Shown here in pieces: positions 41,686-48,987 of a DNA stretch of 64,000 nt. The notes below the pieces were generated by a model. The model was not told the DNA's origin. It was given only the letters and a program-made list of their open reading frames with translations, and made no database searches. The stretch is from positions 87,625 to 151,624 of the IMG/VR virus record IMGVR_UViG_3300037258_000301; one strand, 5' to 3'. This DNA comes from a virus. How positions within the stretch are numbered: the stretch's first letter is position 1; each line of letters starts with the position of its first letter. The position numbers and the translations under genes were made by a program.

Positions 41686-43044
41686 GTGACATACGCAACC
41701 CAGACGTGGATCGACGGCCCAGCCGGGGGCACGCCGATCAACGCCGCGCGGCTGACACACATCGAAAACGGCATCAAGACCGCCACCGATCTCGCCACCT
41801 CCATCATCGGCCCGTCCGGCACCATCCTGGGCACTCAGGCGTCACTGACCACTCCCGCTCTGCAAACCGGCAACTATGCCGCGTCGGCCAACCAGGTCAT
41901 CCCCTGTGACGCGACTGCCGGCAGCTTCACCGTCACGCTGCCTGCCGCTGCGGTCATGGGCACCATCATCACCGTCAAGCTGATCAACACCGTCGTGACG
42001 CACACCGTTACCGTGCAGTCCTCCGGTGGCGACTCGATCAACTCCGCCGGCACCACCCAGGCCGTCCTTCAACTCGTTGGTGAGTCCTTCGAGTTCGTCG
42101 CCACCGGTTCGGGCCTGTGGTACCTCTATGGCGGCCAGAAGAGCCTCTCTTCGCTGGACACGCGCTACATGGCGGCGTCCGGCTCCCCGAACTTCGTCAC
42201 CCAGTTCGTGAAGGTCGGGCCGACCCCCTACTCCTTCACGCCGGTAGGTTCGGGATCGGCCTACTACATCATCGACAAGACCGGTTCGGGCAACGACGCG
42301 TCCCTGCTGATCCGGGACACCGGGGTCGCCATCTTCGAAGTCGGCGCCGCCGCCGATGATCAGTTCCACATCAAGGCCGTCACCAGTTCCGGAACCGTGT
42401 TCACCGATGCGATCATCGTCGAGAACGCGACGGCCTATGTCTACATCCCCAAGCAGCTCGGCGTGGGCACGATCCCCGTCTATCCGTTCCACCTGGCCTC
42501 GGCCGCCGGCAGTGGTGCCCGCACCGTTGCCCGGTTCGAGAACACCAGTGGGGCCGGCGCGGGTCTGGAGTTCAAGGGCGATGCCGGCTCAGGTACGCCT
42601 GACTGGTTCATGGGCACTGATATCGGCCTGACCGGTGCCAACAACTTCGGGATCTCCGACCTGGTGGCGGGCTATCCGCCCAGGCTCGCGATCGATACCT
42701 CCGGCAATGTAGCGATCGGCAGCGACGCCCCCGGCGCGAAGCTCGACATCAACGGCGCGCTCACCATCCGGGGCGACAACAGCCTCAGCCCGTTCAAACT
42801 GCGCGGGCTGAAAACCACCACCGGCGCCCCGACCACCGGCACCTGGGCCTTGGATGACCTTGTCATCGACTCTTCCGGCGCCTCCTGGCTGTGCACCACG
42901 GCCGGCACTCCCGGTACCTGGTCGGCCGGCGGGGGCGGGGCGCTGTGGTGGTTCGGCACCGGCGCTCCGGTTACCGTGGCCGGATCCAAGGTAGGCGACG
43001 TCTACATGGACACCAACACCGGGAATACCTATCAATTGAGTTGA
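41686..43044 (+). CDS. Tail fibre / receptor-binding-like protein (452 aa)
   Basis: The N-terminal ~45 residues (TYATQTWIDGPAGGTPINAA) match the head of phage and prophage tail fibre proteins, where this motif attaches to the tail. The rest is beta-strand and Thr/Gly/Ser-rich, with a repeated AxSGNVAIGSDAPGAKLDING-like pattern at about 345-365, as in trimeric fibre or tailspike-like shafts. Trp and Gly cluster at the C-terminal end (GGGGALWWFGTGAPVTVAGS). It should be exposed on the virion and bind host surface; the target is unknown. The GTG start follows GGGAGGGC. Confidence 0.65.
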   Translation: MTYATQTWIDGPAGGTPINAARLTHIENGIKTATDLATSIIGPSGTILGTQASLTTPALQTGNYAASANQVIPCDATAGSFTVTLPAAAVMGTIITVKLINTVVTHTVTVQSSGGDSINSAGTTQAVLQLVGESFEFVATGSGLWYLYGGQKSLSSLDTRYMAASGSPNFVTQFVKVGPTPYSFTPVGSGSAYYIIDKTGSGNDASLLIRDTGVAIFEVGAAADDQFHIKAVTSSGTVFTDAIIVENATAYVYIPKQLGVGTIPVYPFHLASAAGSGARTVARFENTSGAGAGLEFKGDAGSGTPDWFMGTDIGLTGANNFGISDLVAGYPPRLAIDTSGNVAIGSDAPGAKLDINGALTIRGDNSLSPFKLRGLKTTTGAPTTGTWALDDLVIDSSGASWLCTTAGTPGTWSAGGGGALWWFGTGAPVTVAGSKVGDVYMDTNTGNTYQLS

Positions 43045-43068
43045 TCTCCGAAGAGAAACGGGAACCTC

Positions 43069-43620
43069 ATGGGCTGGAACCAAGTGGCCTCGTTGGCTCG
43101 GAAGAGCTTGACGAACGCCGCCTCCCAATCGCTGGTCGCCTGGACCGGCGACCCCACGATGATGAACACCAGCTACACCTCGCCAGGCACCGGCAAGTGC
43201 CTGGCGGTGCGCGCCTACGTCGACAATCCGGTCACTATCGCCACCTTCTACTGCTACACGCTGGTGAGTGGTTCGGGGCTGTCCAACTGCTACATCGGCC
43301 TCTACAACGCCACCGGTACCTTGCTCGGCCACACCAACGACATCTCTGCCTCACTGGACGGGACTGCCGGCCAGATCACCGCCTCGGCCGCGTCCCCCAT
43401 CACCGGCTTGACCTTCAACCAAGAGGTCAGGCTGGTCATCCTGTTCGGCGCCGGCACCACTCCCACCTTGCTGTCCAGTCGCGCCTATGGGGCGAACATG
43501 GGCCTTTCCAGCGATCTGCGATGGGAGTCCGGAGGTAGTGGGCTCACCTCGCTGCCCTCCAGCCTGCCGACTATGAGTTCGGCAGGCGCCGAACCGCCCT
43601 TCCTCGCGGTAGGTCCCTGA
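43069..43620 (+). CDS. Tail-associated surface protein, paralog 1 (183 aa)
   Basis: A beta-rich, Cys-containing protein. Segments such as NAASQSLVAWTGDPTMMNTS, LAVRAYVDNP, LSNCYIGLYNATGTLLGHTN and RAYGANMGLSSDLRWESGG recur in the next gene in the same order, so the two are tandem paralogs (see next entry). Both lack a signal peptide and lie directly behind the fibre gene. They are probably decoration or receptor-binding components. Such beta-sandwich pairs are common in actinophage tails, but this family is not one I can name. Confidence 0.6.
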   Translation: MGWNQVASLARKSLTNAASQSLVAWTGDPTMMNTSYTSPGTGKCLAVRAYVDNPVTIATFYCYTLVSGSGLSNCYIGLYNATGTLLGHTNDISASLDGTAGQITASAASPITGLTFNQEVRLVILFGAGTTPTLLSSRAYGANMGLSSDLRWESGGSGLTSLPSSLPTMSSAGAEPPFLAVGP

Positions 43621-44186
43621 TGACGTGGACCCTGACCGGCAACGCCCAGTACCAGCCGCTGTCGTTGCGTACTTCACTCAACAACAACCTGGTCGCCTGG
43701 AACGGTGACCCCGCCTTCGTGCCCGGATCGCCCGGCCTCTCGGCGGGATTCATCTACATGACCCGCGCCTACGTGGATCAGAGCCTCGCCGCGAACACCG
43801 CCTACATGGGCATCCTGACGGCCGGCACCGGCTGCACCAACTGCTTCATCGGGATCTATGACCCCGCCACCGGTAACCGGCTGGCCCAGACCGCCGACGT
43901 GTCCACCCAGATGATGACGGTGGCACTCCTCCAGGTCGCCCTGACGTCCACGCTGGCTGCCCAGGCTCTCAACCAGGAATTGTGGCTCGCGGTGCTCATG
44001 GGGGCCACCACCGGCACACCGACGATCGTGGGGCGCTCTCCCTACGGCAACAACATCGGCCAGTCCTCCGACTATCGCTTCCAGCTCTCCAGTACCGGCA
44101 GCCATACCTCACTGCCCTCCACGGTCCCCACCTTGGTTCCGGCCACGGCCAGCCAGGCCATGCCGTTCATTGGCATCGGGCCCTGA
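43620..44186 (+). CDS. Tail-associated surface protein, paralog 2 (188 aa)
   Basis: Paralog of the preceding gene: NNNLVAWNGDPAFVPGSPGL, MTRAYVDQSL, CTNCFIGIYDPATGNRLAQT and SPYGNNIGQSSDYRFQLSS match its segments in order with moderate identity. The start codon shares its A with the previous stop (TGATG). It is Thr/Ala/Gly-rich with no transmembrane segment, and ends in MPFIGIGP, while paralog 1 ends in FLAVGP. Likely virion surface or tail component; duplication followed by divergence could widen host range. Confidence 0.6.
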   Translation: MTWTLTGNAQYQPLSLRTSLNNNLVAWNGDPAFVPGSPGLSAGFIYMTRAYVDQSLAANTAYMGILTAGTGCTNCFIGIYDPATGNRLAQTADVSTQMMTVALLQVALTSTLAAQALNQELWLAVLMGATTGTPTIVGRSPYGNNIGQSSDYRFQLSSTGSHTSLPSTVPTLVPATASQAMPFIGIGP

Positions 44187-44187
44187 C

Positions 44188-44520
44188 ATGCATCACCTGA
44201 TCAGCACCGTCGGGCTGTGGTTCGAGTGGTGGACCGGCATCATTAACATCTTTTGGTATAATCTTTGGTCGGGATTTGTTGGTGACTTGACCGAATGGGT
44301 TACCGTCGGCGCCGGGTTCGGGCTCCTTTACCGACACTTCAACTGCCACACGGACGGGTGCAAGCACCTTGCGTTCCGCCACATCGTGGATCCGGACTCC
44401 GGCGAACACCTGCGGCTCTGTCGCCAACACCACCCACGTAAGAGCATCACTCCCGAGCACATCGCGGATGTTGCCCACCGGATCCACTTGCGTAGTCAAC
44501 CGCCTCCGGAAACTCCCTGA
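44188..44520 (+). CDS. Membrane protein with Cys/His-rich cytoplasmic end (110 aa)
   Basis: An aromatic N-terminal segment (WFEWWTGIINIFWYNLWSGF) and a second hydrophobic stretch (VGDLTEWVTVGAGFGLLY) probably lie in the membrane, followed by FNCHTDGCKHLAFRHIVDPD and RLCRQHHPRKS. The Cys/His spacing suggests a metal-binding cytoplasmic domain. It comes after the tail paralogs, possibly as an infection-stage membrane protein. The ATG at 44188 follows the previous stop by one base; no ribosome site is obvious. Confidence 0.55.
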   Translation: MHHLISTVGLWFEWWTGIINIFWYNLWSGFVGDLTEWVTVGAGFGLLYRHFNCHTDGCKHLAFRHIVDPDSGEHLRLCRQHHPRKSITPEHIADVAHRIHLRSQPPPETP

Positions 44521-44528
44521 ACGACCTC

Positions 44529-44574
44529 TTGGTGGAGTCAGGGCCTCACGCTAGTGTTCTGCCGTCACACGCTC
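44529..44574 (+). promoter_or_regulatory. Repeated phage promoter before the secreted protein gene
   Basis: TTGGTG (44529-44534), 17-bp spacer starting GAGTCAGGG, TAGTGT (44552-44557), then GTCACACGCTC at 44564. The last element is a variant of GTCACCAGCTC. A GAGAGG ribosome site and the ATG at 44630 follow. Confidence 0.7.
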
Positions 44575-44629
44575 TCTGGATGTCAGGAAGCTCCTGACAC
44601 ATTCCCATCCCCCGTGGAGAGGTCCATTC

Positions 44630-45661
44630 ATGAAGAAGTACGTCGTCGCCGTCATGGCGATCGTCGCCATGCTGCTGGCGGGTGGTTACGTCGCCGCCAA
44701 TGCCGGCCCCAGTGACGTGCCCAGTTCGCCTGCCGGCAACTACCACAGTCTCGCCACCCCGCAGCGGCTCCTGGACACCCGCACTCCGGCTGCCCAGACG
44801 CTCAGCAGTGGTGCCTCCCTGAACGTCACGGTCGCGGGCAAGGTGGGAGTCCCCGTCGATGCCACTGCGGTGGTCCTGAACGTCACCGTCGCCGACTCCA
44901 CCATCGGCGGCTATCTGTCCGTGGTGCCCTCCGGTGTGGATCCGACCGGCACCTCCACGGTGAACTGGCCCAGCGCCGGAGCCTTGCTCTCCAACCAGGC
45001 CACCGTGGACCTGCCGGCCAACGGCAACGTCACGGTGTACAACCGGGCCGGCGACACCGATGTCGTTCTGGACGTGGTTGGCTACTTCACCCCTGCCGAA
45101 GCTGCCGGTACGGGTCCTGCGGGTCCTGCGGGGCCACAAGGAGCCAAGGGTGATACCGGCCCGGCCGGACCCCAGGGGGCGCCAGCCGTCAACACGTTCG
45201 GCGTAGGCCAGCTCTGGATCAACACGAAGTTCGGATTGACCCAGTGGGCCCAGTACGAAACCACCGAGGCCGGTGCGCCGGGTGGCGATCAGGCCAGTGG
45301 TGAGTTCCGGTTCACCTGCACCCTGACGGATGGCTGTGACCTGTCGCTGAAGGCGTACTCCACCGGCGACGGCTACACCGTGTACCCGCGCATCGTGCTG
45401 GAGAAGGAAGACAACACCACCGGTGCGAAGCTGACCTGCGAATATGCGGACGGCACCAACAACGAGGGTGGCACGCAGGATCTGACCGATACGGCCGCCA
45501 CGGTGCTGATGGGCATCGGATCCACCGCTGACTGTGGGAGCACCGTGCAGACCGGCACCCCCGCCGACGGCGTGGATCACATCAACGTCCCCGGTTCGAC
45601 GGGACAGGGCATCCACTACGACGCGAACATCACGCTGACCTTCGCGAAAGCTGCTGCCTGA
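44630..45661 (+). CDS. Secreted collagen-like protein with actinobacterial N-terminal domain (343 aa)
   Basis: A clear signal peptide (MKKYVVAVMAIVAMLLAGG..AANA) directs export. Residues 38-155 form a beta-rich domain starting YHSLATPQRLLDTRTP and ending VVLDVVGYFTP, very like repeated domains of secreted Streptomyces-type proteins. A short collagen-like Gly-X-Y tract (GPAGPAGPQGAKGDTGPAGP) follows at about 160-185, then a C-terminal beta domain with three Cys. It has its own promoter and terminator, the mark of a phage-encoded lysogeny or host-surface gene (moron). It could coat the host cell, modify adsorption or join the virion. Confidence 0.75.
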   Translation: MKKYVVAVMAIVAMLLAGGYVAANAGPSDVPSSPAGNYHSLATPQRLLDTRTPAAQTLSSGASLNVTVAGKVGVPVDATAVVLNVTVADSTIGGYLSVVPSGVDPTGTSTVNWPSAGALLSNQATVDLPANGNVTVYNRAGDTDVVLDVVGYFTPAEAAGTGPAGPAGPQGAKGDTGPAGPQGAPAVNTFGVGQLWINTKFGLTQWAQYETTEAGAPGGDQASGEFRFTCTLTDGCDLSLKAYSTGDGYTVYPRIVLEKEDNTTGAKLTCEYADGTNNEGGTQDLTDTAATVLMGIGSTADCGSTVQTGTPADGVDHINVPGSTGQGIHYDANITLTFAKAAA

Positions 45662-45666
45662 TAGTT

Positions 45667-45705
45667 CCCGAGGGGGAGCATTCGATGAGGGTGCTCCCCC
45701 TCGGG
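45667..45705 (+). terminator. Hairpin terminator after the secreted protein gene
   Basis: CCCGAGGGGGAGCA and TGCTCCCCCTCGGG form a perfect 14-bp stem with an 11-base loop immediately after the stop codon. There is no T-run, so it may also stabilise the mRNA end. Confidence 0.6.
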
Positions 45706-45727
45706 GTCACTTCCGAGGAGCCCTAAG

Positions 45728-45844
45728 ATGATCATAATGACGACTCGCCAGTTTCTACTCCGGGCGGCCTTGGTCGCCCTGTCCTTGTCCACGCTGCTGG
45801 GGGTCGGGGCCATGTGGGCCCAGGCCAACCACCTGATTCCTTGA
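45728..45844 (+). CDS. Small membrane or exported peptide (38 aa)
   Basis: GAGGAG lies eight bases before the ATG at 45728. The product is basic at the N-terminus (IIMTTRQFLLR) followed by a hydrophobic stretch (AALVALSLSTLLGVGAMWAQ), then AN and a short tail, so it looks like a signal peptide with almost nothing behind it or a single-span membrane peptide. It ends four bases before the -35 region of the next promoter. Function unknown. Confidence 0.55.
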   Translation: MIIMTTRQFLLRAALVALSLSTLLGVGAMWAQANHLIP

Positions 45845-45848
45845 CCTC

Positions 45849-45895
45849 TTGGTGGACTCGGGGCATCGAGCTATCCTGGTTTTTGTCACCAGCTC
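45849..45895 (+). promoter_or_regulatory. Repeated phage promoter with GTCACCAGCTC
   Basis: TTGGTG (45849-45854), 17-bp spacer beginning GACTCGGGG, TATCCT (45872-45877), then GTCACCAGCTC from 45885. CGGAGGC and the ATG at 45915 follow. It drives the DUF6011-like gene. Confidence 0.75.
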
Positions 45896-45914
45896 CACTG
45901 CCCCGGAGGCACCC

Positions 45915-46601
45915 ATGTCGAATCTCACTCTCGACCTGATCCGCAACTCCATGGTCGGCACTCCCGGCTACATCCCCTCCACCGAGGCTCTCCCCACCAC
46001 GTCGCGTCCCGCCCCGGCCCGCCGGCAGCTTGACCACGGCGCTTATTCCCCGAGGATCGCCATGAGCCGCCCCTCCGAACCTCAGATGGACCTGCTGAAG
46101 GGGCTGCTCGCCCAGATCGCTGAATTGGATCAGGAGGTGGCTGATGTCGAGCGTGACCTCCTCAACGCCCTGTACTTCGACAACAAGCTCACCCCCGGCT
46201 GGGGCAATGGCGCTTCCCAGCGCATCGATCATCTGAAGAGCATCAAGACGACCCTGACCAACTCTCGCAAGACTCACTCCGCCCAGCTCGATCGTCCCAT
46301 CGTTCCTGTGGGTAGATATGCCGTCACCGCCATCGAAGGCCACACCGCGTTCTACTCGGTCGAGGTCAACGACGGCGGCTTCTACACCGTCTACCTTCAG
46401 GTCTCCGACGACTTCCAGAAGCTGTCCTGGGCCACCTCGCTGACCGTACTTCGCCAGGTCGAGAGCGACGGCCCTCTGGATGCCGCTAAACGTTACGGCC
46501 GTGAGTTGGGCGAGTGCCCGAGGTGTCACCACACTTTGACCAACCCAGCGTCGATCGCCGCCGGGATTGGCCCAAAGTGCGCTACCAAATACGGCGCGTA
46601 G
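45915..46601 (+). CDS. DUF6011-like zinc-finger protein (228 aa)
   Basis: The C-terminal block GECPRCHHTLTNPASIAAGI followed by GPKCATKYG is the short CxxC...GxGPxC signature of the DUF6011 family, a putative zinc-binding element of actinophages and actinobacteria. The middle has a helical coiled-coil segment (LLAQIAELDQEVADVERDLL), and a beta domain (RYAVTAIEGHTAFYSVEVND, GGFYTVYLQVSDDF) follows. It starts behind a repeated-family promoter and ends one base before the first DnaA box. Function unknown; contact with nucleic acid is plausible. Confidence 0.6.
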   Translation: MSNLTLDLIRNSMVGTPGYIPSTEALPTTSRPAPARRQLDHGAYSPRIAMSRPSEPQMDLLKGLLAQIAELDQEVADVERDLLNALYFDNKLTPGWGNGASQRIDHLKSIKTTLTNSRKTHSAQLDRPIVPVGRYAVTAIEGHTAFYSVEVNDGGFYTVYLQVSDDFQKLSWATSLTVLRQVESDGPLDAAKRYGRELGECPRCHHTLTNPASIAAGIGPKCATKYGA

Positions 46602-46634
46602 TTATCCACAGGTGGGGATGAGGGTGTGGATAAC
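46602..46634. other. Inverted pair of DnaA boxes, candidate replication origin
   Basis: TTATCCACA (46602-46610) and TGTGGATAA (46625-46633) are both perfect matches to the classical DnaA box, in inverted orientation with 14 bp between them. They lie in a non-coding 226-bp gap (46602-46827) that also holds a hairpin and the leader of the lsr2 gene, and includes an A/T-richer stretch near 46780-46800. Confidence 0.65.
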
Positions 46635-46642
46635 ACTCTACT

Positions 46643-46678
46643 CAGAGTGGGTGCCGAACTATTTTGGTACCCACTCTG
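46643..46678 (+). terminator. Hairpin in the DnaA-box gap
   Basis: CAGAGTGGGTGCC and GGTACCCACTCTG form a 13-bp stem with one G/T wobble and a 10-base loop (GAACTATTTT). It may end transcription from the DUF6011-like gene or, being next to the DnaA boxes, be part of an origin. No T-run follows. Confidence 0.5.
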
Positions 46679-46827
46679 CCGCCGATCTCTTTGGATGGTA
46701 AGAAGGCGCATGTTCATCATGGTGGATCACGCCCCGGACCCCGGCGTGTCACTTGGTCGCATTGGCCTGATCATCACATCATGAAGCATTCATTTCATAT
46801 CGTCCCCCGTACCTGAAAGGACACTCC

Positions 46828-47232
46828 GTGGTTGACCAAATCACAACGCGCCGCTTGGACGACTTGCACGCGCTCAACAACGAGAATGTCGAGGCCGACC
46901 AGCGGTATAGCTTCACTTTCGACGGCGCACCGCTCCAACTCGACCTGACGTCAGAGAACGCGACCGAGTTCGAGCGTGTGCTACGGCCTTACCTGGATGC
47001 GGCCACTCCCGTGCAGAAGGCCGCCACCGCGACGATCACGCCCAAGTCCAAGATCTCCTCCACGCGGCCCGCCGGCACGGGCGCCCGGAAGATCTCCAAG
47101 GCCACGGCGGCACAGATCCGTCAGTGGGCACTGGACAACGGCATGGTCTTGAAGCAGCAAGGTCCGCTGCCTCGGGACGTCAAGGAGAAGTACGCGGCAG
47201 CTCAGGGCATCAGCGTCGACGAGCTGCACTGA
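46828..47232 (+). CDS. lsr2: Lsr2-like nucleoid protein
   Basis: A 134-residue protein with both Lsr2 domains. The N-terminal oligomerisation strands read YSFTFDGAPLQLDLTSENAT and EFERVLRPYLDAATPV (cf. the FGLDGK.YEIDLS..NA..L...L..Y of Lsr2). The C-terminal DNA-binding domain has ISKATAAQIRQWALDNGM, LKQQGPLPRDVKEKYAAAQG, with the I..WA..NG....RG.IP..V...Y pattern; however, the minor-groove RGR-like hook is replaced by QQG. Phage Lsr2 could silence host or phage AT-rich DNA or oppose host Lsr2. GTG start after GAAAGGA. Confidence 0.85.
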   Translation: MVDQITTRRLDDLHALNNENVEADQRYSFTFDGAPLQLDLTSENATEFERVLRPYLDAATPVQKAATATITPKSKISSTRPAGTGARKISKATAAQIRQWALDNGMVLKQQGPLPRDVKEKYAAAQGISVDELH

Positions 47233-47238
47233 TGGAGA

Positions 47239-47278
47239 GGCCCCGGAGCGCGTCATCCCCATGCGCGGCTCCGGGGCC
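47239..47278 (+). terminator. Hairpin terminator after lsr2
   Basis: GGCCCCGGAGC and GCTCCGGGGCC form a perfect 11-bp stem with an 18-base loop, six bases after the lsr2 stop codon. No T-run follows. It separates lsr2 from the small-gene block. Confidence 0.6.
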
Positions 47279-47432
47279 CTGCATCTCATTCCCACACGCT
47301 TTCCCGACAGACGCTCCCGTCGGTACTCGCCTCGCGAGACACCCCTCACGAGGAAAGGATCACGCAGCGCGGACTGTACCCGAGGACAAGATCTGCTCGC
47401 AAACGACCCACCCTCATCCCCCAAGGACACCC

Positions 47433-47666
47433 ATGGCCACGATTGTTTCCGTCCCCCGCAGCTCCACCTTGACGGTCGACGACGAATGTCCACATGGCAT
47501 GTCCGATCCCAGCTGGTGCCACCAGTGTCGGAATGCTCGCTCTGGTGGTGTACGAGTCCAAGTGCAGACCGATGGGGGCCGTTGCTGGAATTGCGGTGGC
47601 TACCTCCACAAAGGTGACATCATCACCCATGTGGAAGGCCATATCGAATGCAGTGACTGCCGTTAG
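47433..47666 (+). CDS. Double zinc-ribbon small protein (77 aa)
   Basis: Four Cys pairs or Cys-His pairs: DDECPHGMSDPSWCHQCRNA and GRCWNCGGYLHKGD followed by IECSDCR. This spacing suggests two zinc ribbons. Such proteins are common in the small-gene arms of actinophages and may bind nucleic acid or proteins. The ATG at 47433 has AAGGA eight bases upstream. The preceding 150 bp hold no gene. Confidence 0.55.
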   Translation: MATIVSVPRSSTLTVDDECPHGMSDPSWCHQCRNARSGGVRVQVQTDGGRCWNCGGYLHKGDIITHVEGHIECSDCR

Positions 47667-47736
47667 GAAGATCAACTCATACTTGCACCGGGGCAATTCC
47701 TACGGAATACCCCACTGGCAATTGGAGGGCGAACCC

Positions 47737-48072
47737 ATGCGACGTTGCTCTGTGTGTGGCGGTCTTCACGCGCGAGGGCTCAAGCAGCCTTACTGCATGA
47801 AGTGTCACGCCGCTTACATGCGCGAATGGCGCAAGACCCACCCTCCGTCAGCGGCTGAGCGATTCAGGTCGAATTGTCGGAGCTACACCCGGGTACTGAT
47901 CAAGCGGGGGCACCTCAAGGTCGAGCCATGTGAGGAGTGTGGTGGGCCCTTGGTTCAGGCGCATCATTCGGATTACACCAACCCGAGGCTCGTTACCTGG
48001 CTGTGCACGAGACACCACATCGCTCTTCACCAGCGCCTACGCGCTCAACAACAGCTCATCGAGGAGATGTAG
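47737..48072 (+). CDS. HNH-type endonuclease-like protein (111 aa)
   Basis: GGAGG lies eight bases before the ATG. Four Cys in RCSVCGGLHARG and PYCMKCHAAYMREW form a first ribbon, and KVEPCEECGGPLVQAHHSDY followed by LCTRHHIALHQRL forms an HNH-like core with the CxxC...HH...N...HxxxxH arrangement. It could be a free-standing homing endonuclease or nicking enzyme of the kind found near terminases. It ends with TAG overlapping the next GTG. Confidence 0.6.
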   Translation: MRRCSVCGGLHARGLKQPYCMKCHAAYMREWRKTHPPSAAERFRSNCRSYTRVLIKRGHLKVEPCEECGGPLVQAHHSDYTNPRLVTWLCTRHHIALHQRLRAQQQLIEEM

Positions 48073-48299
48073 TGGATCCAAATTCGATCAATGCCTATCC
48101 TGGGACGTCAGGGCAGATCGACACCAATGCCCTGGACACGCCTGAGGTGCCGCTGCCAGTGCTGCCCTGCGCCCGTACCGGCTGTACGGAGGACGGCACA
48201 CTCATGGCCAAGGTCTCCGGTGCCCCGGAGTACACCTTCTGGTGTGTCGCTCACGTGCCGGCACCGCCTATCCTCACCCCTCCGGCCAGCCAGTCATGA
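48072..48299 (+). CDS. Hypothetical protein with a Cys pair (75 aa)
   Basis: The GTG overlaps the previous stop (TAGTG). Reads DPNSINAYPGTSGQIDTNAL, then PCARTGCTEDG and YTFWCVAHVPAPPI; three Cys and a His may make a small metal site. Overlaps the next gene by ATGA. No known family. Confidence 0.45.
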   Translation: MDPNSINAYPGTSGQIDTNALDTPEVPLPVLPCARTGCTEDGTLMAKVSGAPEYTFWCVAHVPAPPILTPPASQS

Positions 48300-48526
48300 G
48301 CGGCAACGTCTATGTCTGCCTCGGCCACAGCGACTTCGTCCTGAGCGCCCGGCAGCGCACCATCGAGGCCCTCAACGCGACCGTGGTGCTCGACTTCGGC
48401 CCGGATGACGAGCTGATCGGCGTTGAGGTGCTCGACGCGGTACGGGTCGCCTGGAACGGCAAGACGATGCCACTGCCGGGAGGTGAGGAATGCTCGACGA
48501 CCGAGACCGACTCATCGCCATCCTGA
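48296..48526 (+). CDS. DUF2283-like small protein (76 aa)
   Basis: The centre (VVLDFGPDDELIGVEVLDA) fits the D-x(n)-G-x-(V/I)-(V/I)-GIEILDA pattern of the DUF2283 family, with the preceding VCLGHSDFVLSARQRTIEAL. It starts in an ATGA overlap and runs 37 bases into the next gene. Function unknown. Confidence 0.5.
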   Translation: MSGNVYVCLGHSDFVLSARQRTIEALNATVVLDFGPDDELIGVEVLDAVRVAWNGKTMPLPGGEECSTTETDSSPS

Positions 48527-48987
48527 TCCGCAAGCTCGGTGGCCGGGTCGAAGTCGGCGACAAAGAGCTGCTCGACGTTGACCACTACACCATGGTTACC
48601 CGGGAAGATATCTTCACCAACGTCACCGTCTACACCGTCCAGTACCCCGACGACGACCAGCAGCCGACCTCGCCCGTGCATGTCGAGCCTAAGCAGCTGA
48701 TCGCCGCACTCATGGACTATGCCCGCGAGGTCGACCTCACCTTCTCGCGCGACTATCTCGAAACGCAGATGGAGCGCTATGCGGTCGAGGTCACCGATAA
48801 CCATGTTGCCACTGGTATCCCACATCGCCCTGGGCGGATGGCCCCGGCCGTCCGGATCCGCATGTGGGAAAAGCGTGGCAAACAGCCACCCAGCAAGTTC
48901 AACACTCCGCCACCACCTATCTCCCCTGTCCAGGCCCAGGCCACCCGTCTGTCCCCTCTTGAACTCGAAGGATCGACCGATGACTGA
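48490..48987 (+). CDS. Hypothetical protein (165 aa)
   Basis: Its first 37 bases overlap the preceding gene in another frame. The N-terminus (DDRDRLIAILIRKLGGRVEV) looks helical and the middle has strands (FTNVTVYTVQYPDD; MERYAVEVTDNHVATGIP). The C-terminus is Pro-rich and probably disordered. No motif recognised. Confidence 0.5.
   Translation: MLDDRDRLIAILIRKLGGRVEVGDKELLDVDHYTMVTREDIFTNVTVYTVQYPDDDQQPTSPVHVEPKQLIAALMDYAREVDLTFSRDYLETQMERYAVEVTDNHVATGIPHRPGRMAPAVRIRMWEKRGKQPPSKFNTPPPPISPVQAQATRLSPLELEGSTDD

Noticed and set aside
44629-45661. Collagen-like protein as a tail fibre
   Set aside because: A cleavable signal peptide, own promoter and hairpin argue for secretion. Collagen repeats also occur in phage fibres, so this is not excluded absolutely.
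46753-46781. A thirteenth family promoter before lsr2
   Set aside because: TTGGTC is present, but 17 bp later the hexamer is ACATCA, and neither GTCAGGG in the spacer nor GTCACCA downstream is found.
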